Source: Trichobilharzia szidati
Taxonomy: Eukaryota; Platyhelminthes; Trematoda; Strigeidida; Schistosomatidae
Length of the DNA: 64,000 nt
Assembly: GCA_944472155.2 (NCBI GenBank)
Contig: OX235273.1
Span: 7,041,204 to 7,105,203, forward strand
Direction: 5' to 3'
A program made the position numbers and the translations under genes. The notes under the pieces are model-generated. The model was not told the DNA's origin, did no database searches, and saw only the letters and a list, made by a program, of their open reading frames with translations. Shown piece by piece: positions 54,966-64,000 of the stretch. Position 1 is the stretch's first letter; each line of letters starts with the position of its first letter.

Positions 54966-55252
54966 TTTTCGGTAATGTTGAAGTTAGTTTCAAAATCACT
55001 TCACGATCAACGCTAGTTATCGAAGTGCCCTTTTCAAAGTCAGTGAAGTTGAGGCGTACACATTGTGAACTGCCATTCTACGCTCTGTTCCATGACAATT
55101 TGTAGAGTTGCGATTTCTAATTCAAACATAATTTGCTTTTCCTCAATCCTCAACTTTTTCGGAACGGGGTTCTGCACCAAACTATGCTTTCAGTTTCTCC
55201 AGGATGACGCAACTATTCATATTTTGAAGTAAATTGGTAGATGGTAGATGCA

Positions 55253-55320
55253 GGTACATCCAGCTAGCTGACGAGTCCCACTGACTGAATAGGACGAAAT
55301 ACGCCTTCTCTGAATTCCAC
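55253..55320 (+). ncRNA. Hammerhead-like motif (Smα type) with intact core
   Basis: CATCCAG, CTAG, then CTGACGA (55268-55274), GTCC with GGAC around the loop CACTGACTGAATA, GAAA (55296-55299), TACGCCTTC and the return strand TCTGAATTCC. All universally conserved core bases are present. The minus arm and tRNA-like head of the dimer are deleted at this locus, so promoter support is lost. Helix I pairing is imperfect. Confidence 0.55.
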
Positions 55321-55572
55321 TACTAGTCACAATCCACCAAATTTACTCCAAGTCAAAATAATCAGACATAGTCGAGGTATCTATCTGTACAAGGAGCCGC
55401 CAACTTTTCATCCTAATGTCGAGCACTTCAGTCCAATCAATCAATCAACAGGAAAGCCTAAATTGAATCAAATGTGATTACATATAGTTTAGCATATAGA
55501 CAGAGGAGAATGATCTACCACACCTATAAAAATATACTACTGAAATAATAAAAAGTAGATAGAAAGACATCA

Positions 55573-55719
<147 letters not shown>

Positions 55720-57436
55720 TTAAGGAATATTTCAAAATTACTTTCATATATTTTAATCAACAGAATACAATAGAACGTGTACACACATTGACTAATGTCT
55801 TTCATGTTTCACCATCTATAGACATCATCAGCCTATATTATTCCCATATAGCGAAGTAAAGTGAAGTGGTTACATACAACGACGATATATGGACGATAGA
55901 CGTCCCATCGTTCAAACATTCGTTTTCAAGATTCATCACGAACTGTGACTTCAATTCGAGAGTCACTGAAACTCAAGAACTGTTTGTCTGTTTTCGACAT
56001 AGAACATTGCACATATGTGCAGCAGTTCAAGTCGCCACACTCCATGTAGCCCACAAAGCAAGAGAAGAAAGCAGAAGAAATGCATAATAGAGACAGTAAA
56101 CAGAGGTGTGATACAAAGGAATAGTAATAACGAAGAACAAAACAGTTTCATTGGAAATCACAAGTCACAAGGAGTGAATCTGTCTGCGCCATGGAGCATG
56201 TGTATATAGCGGGGAGGCGTTAGTAATTTGTCAATACAATACCGAACTCTGTATATAGAAAAAGTTTGTCCAGTCTCTTATTCTACCATGGTCTTAAACT
56301 ATTCATTAGTTGTTCCCTGTAAATTTTTTGTTTTTAATGATTACTTTGCTTTTACTTTACCAATTAATTAACTAATAATCACTCTCACATGTTCCTTTTG
56401 TACATTTTCACCTTTGGATACTCAATCGGTGATATGGCTGGCTAAAAATCATCGTTCTCAATAGCTGGCGGAGATGCATCCACTCCTTATGATTTATAAT
56501 ATCCAATGAAACTACGTTGTTCTTCCATATTACTATTCTTTTTGCCTAACATCTCTATTTACCGACAGTGTTTTGCATTTCTTTTTACTTTCTTCTCTTG
56601 CTTTGTGTGCTACATGGAGGGAGTGTGGCGACTCCAACTGCAAAGTTTTATGTTGAAACCAATCAGTCAGTCAGTGGACACTCAACTGGCCTTCTTCTCA
56701 CTCAATAACAACCCTTTCTCCTTTTGTACGGTGTTGAGTATTACGTAATTTAAAACTTTTGTTTTAACTTTTGAAACCATTTCTTAGTCATTATACCACT
56801 TATGTCACTCCCAACCCCGCCAATTTTTCAATAATGGACTACTACACATTTTCGGTGAATATAAGTAGAACTGTAGAGCCTATGAAGATGATTTCGTCCA
56901 TAGAGAAGCAATTTTCTTCGCTGAATTTGTCTTTTATTTTCTTCATGACTCAATGGGCATCTTCGGAGATCAATCACTCAAGCTCCTGCAAAACACACCA
57001 AAAACTTGAGAAGAAAATTGTCAAATTGACGTGTCCAACTATGTCAAAATATTAAAACAATATGTCCCACTAACAATTAAGTAGCTAAGCGCAACCACTT
57101 GAAAGTTGTTGACGTTATTTACTAATAATCCACTACTCTACATGATTAACAAGTGCTCATGTCATTTAGAGGACATCAAATCCATCGTATAATCTATTGA
57201 TTTCTACTCTTTCTTTTTTTCTCTCCTCCTCAAATCTGACATTACTTAACACATATTTACTTTGACATATTTCTCTTGAATATGTCAACTGACCTTTCCA
57301 TGTAATATGCAAAAAGAGTAATAATTCAATCAATACATAACATGTTATACAAATCAGTTCAATGTCTGTTAAACTGTAATATAAGCTGACAAAAGTTCCC
57401 TTGTAGGGATTTGATTTATGCTTCACTTCAAGTATG

Positions 57437-57978
57437 ACTACGGATTGAGAACTATTGAAAACCTGTAGAGAGTACTGGACAGCAGCCAACTATTTCATCC
57501 CACTAGTTCGGGACTCATAGGCAGTGCACTCATTCACCCAAGACCTTCCAGGAGTTACTAGACAAGCGCCCGTGGACCAGACCATTCAGTCAATGAGACC
57601 CGATTCAATGACCAGCTCATGAATTTCAACTTCTACTGACTGGCCACAGGACGAAGTTGACTGGAGTTGTAGTGAGAAGTCAGGGGTCCAGCCAATCAGG
57701 AGTCAGGAGAAATACTCGCCAGCGATGATATTGGCTGGAGTCAGTTGCGCGAAAATCACGAATCGGTAGAAGTTAGAAATCATGGGTCATCGAATTTGGT
57801 CTCAGTCATCGAATGAATGGTCTTCGAGCTATCTTCGTAACTGAAAGGTGTCCTGGCTCCGATCCCCGGCAGTGGATGTGTACTTCCAATAAGTCACAAA
57901 CTATTGGGACAAAACAGCTACCCAGTACTCCCTGTTGGTTTTCAATGTTTTTCTAACTGATATCAATCCCTAGACAAA
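57437..57978. mobile_element. SINE2 inverted dimer (unit 3)
   Basis: Copy of the dimer family, hammerhead-like part decayed as in unit 2 (GGGACAAAACAG). Confidence 0.6.
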
Positions 57979-58755
57979 CTTGAAATACGAACCTGCTTAG
58001 TAAGTGGTTAACTAGATAGATGGGTATACCTGCTCCATTTCGGCGAGTGACTATATTTCCAGTGATCCCCTTAAGGGTCAGTGGACCACGAGAATCATCT
58101 TTTCCATAACGGGTACGCCTAGAAATCCCTCATGTTTGTAATTACCTGTTGATATATATATATATATATATTCAAGAAGTCCCATATACCAATCAATTCG
58201 GGAAATCAAAAGTATAAATGATTTTCTGTAAAAATTATATTTGTAAAATCTCAGCGAAATTGAAATGAGTTATTCCAACGTTTCCTGCATTCGGAAATCT
58301 AGTCCGAACTTCTTCAGGGAAATTAATCCAAATTAACATAACAGAGGTTTATATGCAGAAAAGGAGGACATCACTTGTTTTTAAAAACTTTCTCCAATCA
58401 TGAGTCATTCAACAAGAAGTATAATAAACAAAATTTTATGACCTCTGATCAAAATTTGACCTCGGAATTACAAATATTCGTCTACCTTTGTTAAACACTT
58501 TAAACACAGTGTGTATGTGTGTGTAAAGTTATAAAGCATTTCCTAACGTCTCCATAAGAAGATATCGACAGTCAAGAATTTTGACCAAGTATTAATAATT
58601 AGTGATACATATCCATTTTTATTTATTTATTAATAAGGATTTCATATGCATCACACACATACACACTCTGTTTAAAGTGTTTAACAATATTCTGAGATTG
58701 CTGCTCAAGGTGTTCAGAAGACTCTGCAATTTGTCAATATCTTCACTAGGAGGAA

Positions 58756-60842
58756 CCTCGCCAACATTACTAGCTCGTTAGTTGTCTAGCCGGATAAAGA
58801 AGGAGGGTTGGGGCGTGGTGCTAGCAACCACACCCCCAAAAACTTAACCAAATTCCTACAGAAACTTCAACGCACAAATATATTAACAATACTAAAGATA
58901 TAAACAATTACCTTATTTTTCGCTGGAACCGGGAAGTGAAATGACGAAGGCTCGTCAAAGCTTTCGGGAAGCCAGTCAGCCGATGTGCCTCCTCCTTTCC
59001 ATGAAAGCAAAAATAAGGATGGAGACGTGGAATATTCGTACAATGTACGAAATCCGAAAGCCTGTCCAGGTAGCCGCAGAAATGAGAAAATATCAAAATA
59101 GAAGCGTTGGGAATCTGCGAGAGCAGATGGAACGGATGTGGAAGGTGCCAACTATCAACTGAAGAGACCGTAATCTACTCCGGTCACGCACAGGACAACC
59201 ACGAGCACACCGACGGAGTCGCCATCATGATGTCACCAACAGCGGCTAAAGCTCTCATGCAGTGGGAACCAATCTCCTCCACGATAATCACAGCTAGGTT
59301 CAACTCAACAGGAAGGAAGCTTACAATCATTCAACGCTATGCGCCTACAAACGTCTCAGACCAATAATAATAATTTGCTCTATTCCAGAAACAGTACTAG
59401 TGGTACAGCGTGGAATTTTCACCACATATCTACAATATTTCCATCTAATTTTATCAAACATTTAAAAGAACTGTTTCAAAAAGTAAGTGAATAAATACAT
59501 ATAAAGACATCAACAGCGAAAAAACAAGACAGGAAAAACACAAAATAACTAAAAAATGCCAAAAAATACCAAGAAGTAGAAAGGAAAATAAACAGCATAT
59601 AATAATAACTCACTCAATATTACGTAGTGCAAGCTATGAGATGATTATGCATGGTGACAGTAACGCTATAGTCATACAAGAACTTATGAAATGATAGTTA
59701 AGAATGTTTATCACCAAGATGATTACGTAATTTACTTGAAATAACTCTAAACAATCAAAACAAGAGAAGAAGGAGCATTTCTACAGACAACTACAAACAG
59801 TAATGGACAACGTCACAAATGGCCATATCACAATCCTGATGGGTGATATGAATGCGAAACTGGGAGGAGATAATACAGAAAGAGAACTCACCATCGGTCG
59901 TCAGGTTCTCGGTGAAATGAACGACAATACTGAACTCTTCTCAGACTTCTGCGCCTTCAATGATTTCGTGATAGGTGGCAGTGTCTTCAAACACAAGGAT
60001 ATACACAAGGCGACATGGATTTCACCAAACGGACACAACAAAAACCAGATACACTTCATTTCAATCTCAAGGAAGTGGAAACGCAGCCTAATGCACACAA
60101 GGTCGAGGAGAGGAGCAGATGTGGCTTCACACCACTATCTAGTACAAGCGACTTTCAAGGTGAAGCTAAAAGCCTCGACGATACCTGGGGATAGATCACA
60201 ATGCAAGTTCAACACTGAAAAACTGAAGGACACAATCACATAGGACATTTTCACTGCAACTGTCAGAGCAAAGCAGGAAACACTACGTGGCACCACTGAG
60301 GAATCATCCGTGGAAGACCACTGGAACTCTCTGAAGGTAATTTTCAACAAAACGTGTACAACGGTTTTAGCAAGAAAGAAGAGACAAGACAGGGAATGCC
60401 TCTCAACGGACACTTGGAAGCTAATGCAGGAGAGGAGAATGGTGAAAGAGAAAATGATTCAACGCAAAGGCGGACAAGAGAAAGAGACGCTGAGCTAAAC
60501 TTACACAGCAATGGACAAAGAAGTGAAGAAGCGTGCTAGCAAGGACAAAACACAATTCTACGACAATCTCGCCACTGAAACTGAGAAGGCAGCAGGCAAA
60601 AACCACCTGACGACCTTATATCAGATAACCAAGTCTCTATCCGGGAAGAGATCAACACAAGTGAAACCTATAAAACACCGCCAAGGGAACACAACTACCA
60701 AGGAAGAGAGACAGATTAAACAATGTCCGGACCACTTCAAAGGACTCTTGAACCGACCACCACCTGCAACCCGCCTAGAATTACCAACAACAGCGCGTAC
60801 ACAACTGCAAGTTGACACCAATCTTCCAACGAAAGCTGAAGT
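58756..60842 (+). mobile_element. RTE-A LINE 5' part (unit 3)
   Basis: 5' UTR, endonuclease start (58941-59162: METWNIRTMYEIRKPVQVAA), 59107-59367 (GICESRWNGCG, IIQRYAPTN), CR1-like insertion, endonuclease core (59803-60243: ITILMGDMNAKLGG; GADVASHHYLVQ, SDH changed to SHH), connector (60310-60882). Ends at GAAAGCTGAAGT (60831-60842), the PLE target. No RT follows. Confidence 0.8.
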
Positions 60843-62025
60843 TGATATAAGTATGAAATTTGGGCACTGTGGTAGAGTGTAACTGATGACGTTTCGAGCA
60901 CAAACTAACGCATTTTAATAGATATTTAGACTTTAATTCATCTCATCCGTTGTCTGTAAAGGCTGGCTTAGTTAAGCGTTTAACAAACCGAGCAGTAGCA
61001 CTAAGTGGCACAAAAAAGGACCTAAATGATGAAATAAAACCGATAGAAGAGGCGTTGGTGTTAAATAACTAACTATCCTATAAAATTCATTAGGGAGGTC
61101 AGTAAAGGTTAAAAAGCAAAATAAAAATAATGGTGAAACTAATAATGATAACATAAATAAGAAAGAATATAAGCCATCTACACTTTTAACACACAAAGAG
61201 GGGACATCTGAAACGCTCCCTACGTAGGATTCCTAATAAAGCAGGAATTAGAGTGGTGCCATTCAAACCTACAAACTCACTCAGGGACAGGCTCTGTAGG
61301 TTAAAGGACCCTATTGACCCAATTAAACAAAATAATATAATTTACAAAATACCCTGCAATGACTGTGAAGTCAATTACATAGGTCAGACTAGTAGATCGG
61401 GGGTAGTCAGATTATCAGAACATAAGAATTTAGCTAAGGGAAGAATGGTTGACCCTGAAAAGATAAGTAATTTAGAAAAAAGCTCAGCAATTGCCCTTCA
61501 CGCATTAACAAACAACCACACAATAGGGTGGGATAGAGTTAAAATTCTAAAGAGCAACATAGGTAGGTGGAGAGAGAGGTTGATTACGGAATCCTTGTTC
61601 ATTGAGTCTACACCCAACACATGCAACAGAAATGACTCAATGCAAATACCAGAAATGTGGAAGATATTATTACCGCCGGTCAAATCAGAAGAGAATAATA
61701 AATAATCTTAATATTCTATTTCAATTCAAGCACAACACAACACTCCAAGAAGTAACTTATTATGACTATAAAAACACTCGTTTTATTTCCCATCTAATTT
61801 TAATTGATCAATAACACTCGTATTATTATTTCTGAATGTACATTATCTCATATTGAATTTTATTCCAATATCTAATCAATTCCACACATGTATATAAATG
61901 AAGGAAAAAAGTTGTGTGAGTAACTTGATATAATTATGAGCAACAGTTTGTGCTCGAAACGTCATCAGTTAATTTAACTGTACAACACTGTGTGATTTAT
62001 TAACATAAAATCTTATCCATAAGGG
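60843..62025 (+). mobile_element. PLE with 27-bp terminal inverted repeats
   Basis: Left arm 60880-60906 and right arm 61945-61971 are exact reverse complements (AACTGATGACGTTTCGAGCA core). Inside: the RT thumb end (60910-61050: RYLDFNSSHPLSVKAGL, VKRLTNRAVALSGTKKDL) and the GIY-YIG ORF. The palm is absent, so it is truncated. The outer ends TTTGGGCACTGTGGTAGAGT and CACTGTGTGATTTATT match the remnant at 26920-27121. Confidence 0.75.
61190..61705 (+). CDS. PLE GIY-YIG endonuclease, open frame
   Basis: Best preserved PLE coding stretch in the window: RGHLKRSLRRIPNKAGIRVV, PFKPTNSLRDRL, NNIIYKIPCNDCEVNYIGQT (GIY-YIG), SRSGVVRLSEHKNLAKGR, SAIALHALTNNHTIGWDRVK, RWRERLITESLFIESTPNTC and IPEMWKILLPPVKSEENNK to a stop. 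Both CxxC-like cysteines (CNDC), the Tyr pair, the Arg, the His and the Glu (TESLF) expected for a PLE nuclease are present. A stop at 61187 cuts it from the RT, so it is a domain-sized remnant rather than a complete gene. Confidence 0.75.
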   Translation, partial: HTKRGHLKRSLRRIPNKAGIRVVPFKPTNSLRDRLCRLKDPIDPIKQNNIIYKIPCNDCEVNYIGQTSRSGVVRLSEHKNLAKGRMVDPEKISNLEKSSAIALHALTNNHTIGWDRVKILKSNIGRWRERLITESLFIESTPNTCNRNDSMQIPEMWKILLPPVKSEENNK

Positions 62026-63042
62026 ACAACTATACATTTTTGGTAAATATAAATACAACTGTACAGCCTGTGAAGATGATTTCGTCGATAGAGAAGCATT
62101 TTTCTTCGCTGAATTTGTCTTTTATTTTCTTCAAGACTCAATGGGCATCTTCGGTGATCAATCAATTGATCAATCACTCAAGTTCCTGCAAAAAACAAAA
62201 GAAAATCGTCAAAGTGACGTGTCCAACTCACAACTAAGTAGCTAAGCGCAACCAATTGAAAGTTGTTGACGTTATTTACTAAAATAATCCACAACCCTAA
62301 AGGGATCAGAAAGTGTTCATGTCATTTAGAGGACATAAAATCAATTGTATAGTCTATTGATTTCTACTCTTTTTTTCACTCCTCCTTAAATCTGACATTA
62401 CTTAACACATATTCACTTTGACATATTTCAGTTAGATATGTCAATTGACCTTTCCATGTAATATGCAAAAAGAGTAATAATTCAATCAATACATAACATG
62501 TTATACAAATCAGTTCAACTTCTGTTAAACTGTAATATGAGCTGTCAAAAGTTCCCTTGTAGGGATTTGATTTATGCTTCACTTCAAGTATGACTACGGA
62601 TTGAGAACTATTGAAAACCTATAGGGAGTATTGGACTGCAGCCAGCTGTTTCATCCTACTAGTTCGGGACTCAAAGGCAGTGCACTCATCCACCCAGGAC
62701 CTTCCAGTAGTTACTAGACCAGCGCCCGTGGACCATACCATTCAGTCAATGAGACCCGATCCAATGACCAGCCCATGAATTTCAAATTCTAAAGACTGGG
62801 CTAAAGGACGAAGTTGACTGGAGTTCTAGTGAGAAGTTGAAACCAGTCCGGGGTCCAGCCAATCGAGAGCTAGGACAAATACTCGCCAGCGATGATATTG
62901 GTTGGTGTCAATTGCGCGAAAATCATGAATTGGTAGAAGTTAGAAATCATGGGCCAACGAATCGGGTCCCAGTGGTCGAATGAATGGTCTTCAAGCTATC
63001 TTCGTAACTGGAAGGTGTCCTCGGGTCAATCCCCAGAAATGG

Positions 63043-63102
63043 ATGTGAACTGCTGATAAGTCTCAAACTTATTGGGACGAAACAGCTACCCAGTACTCCC
63101 TG
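63043..63102 (+). ncRNA. Hammerhead-like motif (SINE2, unit 4)
   Basis: Same state as 23985-24048: CTGATAA (63053-63059), helix II GTCTC/GGGAC, GAAA (63079-63082), CAGCTAC and CAGTAC. Confidence 0.5.
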
Positions 63103-63898
63103 TTGGTTTTCAATGTATTTCTAACTGATATCAATCCGTGGACAAACTTTAAATAAGAACCTGTTTAGTAAGTGGTTAACTAGATAGATGGGTATACCTG
63201 CTCCACTTCGGTGAGCGACTATATTCCCAGTGATCCCCTTAAAGGTCAGTAGGCCGCGAGAATCATCTTTTCAGTGACAGGTACGCCTTGAAATCCCTCA
63301 TGTTTGTAGTTACCTGTTCAAGTCCCGTATACCAATCAATTCAGAAAATAACAAGAATAAATGACTTTTTGTAAAAAATTATATTTGTAAAATCTCAGCG
63401 AGATTGAAATGAGTAATTCCAACGTTTCCTGCATTCGGAAATCTAGTCCGAACTTCTTCAGGGAAATTAATCCAAATTAACATAACAGAGGTTTATATGC
63501 AGAAAAGGAGGACATCACTTGTTTTTAAAAACTTTGTCCAATCAAGAGTCATTCAACAAGTATAATAAACAAAATTGTATGAACTGTGATCAAAATTTGA
63601 CCTCGGACTTACAAATATTGGTCTACCTTTGTTAAACACTTTAAACAGAGTGTGTATGTGTGGGTAAACAGTTATAAAGCATTTCCTAACGTCTCCATAA
63701 GAAGATATGGACAGCCAAGAATTTTGACCCAGTATTAATAATTAGTGATACATATCCATTTTTATTTATTTATTAATAAGGATTTCATATGCATCACACA
63801 CATACACACTCTGTTTAAAGTGTTTAACAATATTCTGAGATTGCTGCTCAAGGTGTTCAGAAGACTTTGCAATTTGTCAATATCTTCACTAGGAGGAA

Positions 63899-64000
63899 CC
63901 TCGCCAACATTACTAGCTCGTTAGTTGTCTAGCCGGTCCCAAGCCCGGATAAAGAAGGAGGGTTGGGGCGTGGTGCTAGCAACTACACCCCCAAAACTTA
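63899..64000 (+). mobile_element. RTE-A LINE 5' end (unit 4), truncated by window
   Basis: CCTCGCCAACATTACTAGC and the 5' UTR sequence GGGTTGGGGCGTGGTGCTAG, preceded by the same TAGGAGGAA flank as the other units. Confidence 0.8.

Larger units (their letters stand above)
56200..60842 (+). repeat. Segmental duplication, unit 3 (truncated)
   Basis: Corresponds to 22570-26919 of unit 1: leader, SINE2 dimer (57437-57978), PLE-linked repeat with a (TA)n at about 58153-58171, RTE-B piece and RTE-A 5' part. It stops at the PLE insertion point and never resumes the RTE-A. Confidence 0.75.
62030..64000 (+). repeat. Segmental duplication, unit 4 (cut by window end)
   Basis: Begins in the leader (compare 22950) directly after the PLE, continues through the SINE2 dimer (62592-63144), the PLE-linked repeat and the RTE-B piece, and enters the RTE-A 5' end at 63899. 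Its SINE2 dimer is closest to that of unit 1. Confidence 0.75.

Noticed and set aside
60880..60906. CTGATGA within the PLE terminal repeat as a hammerhead
   Set aside because: After CTGATGACGTTTCG there is AGCA rather than GAAA, and no helix I or III partner is evident.

Overview
The window is AT-rich eukaryotic DNA dominated by retroelement debris. The combination of RTE-type LINEs, CR1-like LINEs, Penelope-like elements (PLEs) with GIY-YIG endonuclease domains, and tRNA-derived SINEs carrying Smα-type hammerhead motifs points to a schistosome or close trematode relative. That is an inference from element families; the species cannot be fixed from this sequence. There are no bacterial genes, rRNA genes, genuine tRNA genes or CRISPR arrays.

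Layout. (1) 1-9.1 kb: the only convincing host gene. A phase-1/phase-1 acidic exon (4251-4469) splices in frame across a 4.27-kb repeat-filled intron to a terminal exon with stop (8744-8805). Its upstream intron carries a 5'-truncated RTE with a 14-bp target-site duplication (TSD), and its last intron holds a SINE, three PLE pieces and a composite of two inverted hammerhead SINEs with a 13-bp TSD. (2) 9.1-22.5 kb: PLE tails, pieces of a second LINE family (called RTE-B here), an internally deleted RTE-A with perfect 15-bp TSDs, back-to-back PLE 3' ends and a CR1-like RT. (3) 22.57-37.26 kb and 42.98-56.19 kb are two copies of one large segmental duplication (about 13-15 kb). Partial third and fourth copies lie at 56.2-60.84 kb and 62.03-64 kb. 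Each full unit contains, in order, a hammerhead-SINE inverted dimer, an RTE-A nested in an RTE-B, a PLE reverse transcriptase remnant, a 2.75-kb palindrome, degenerate RTE-A fragments and Smα-type hammerhead SINEs. (4) 37.26-42.98 kb separates units 1 and 2 and holds a PLE with 48-bp perfect inverted repeats, flanked by inverted repeats bearing hammerhead-like motifs, plus a rearranged CR1.

The insertion history can be partly ordered. RTE-A (SR2/RTE-like) landed in RTE-B just after the catalytic aspartates; a related RTE-B without the insertion is at 38.1 kb. A 4-nt insertion destroyed the RTE-A FADD motif before the block duplicated. A PLE then entered the RTE-A of units 1 and 3 (12-bp TSD); unit 2 keeps the empty site.

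The most unusual signal is the recurrence of hammerhead-ribozyme-like motifs in several unrelated element families (Smα-type SINE, a second SINE, PLE-associated repeats), nearly always as inverted pairs, with base-pair covariation supporting some stems. Second is the palindrome whose spacer is flipped between the two units. Family names RTE-A, RTE-B, SINE2, RTE-SINE and module M are labels for this report only; no alignment or database search was run and boundaries are approximate unless a TSD is given.
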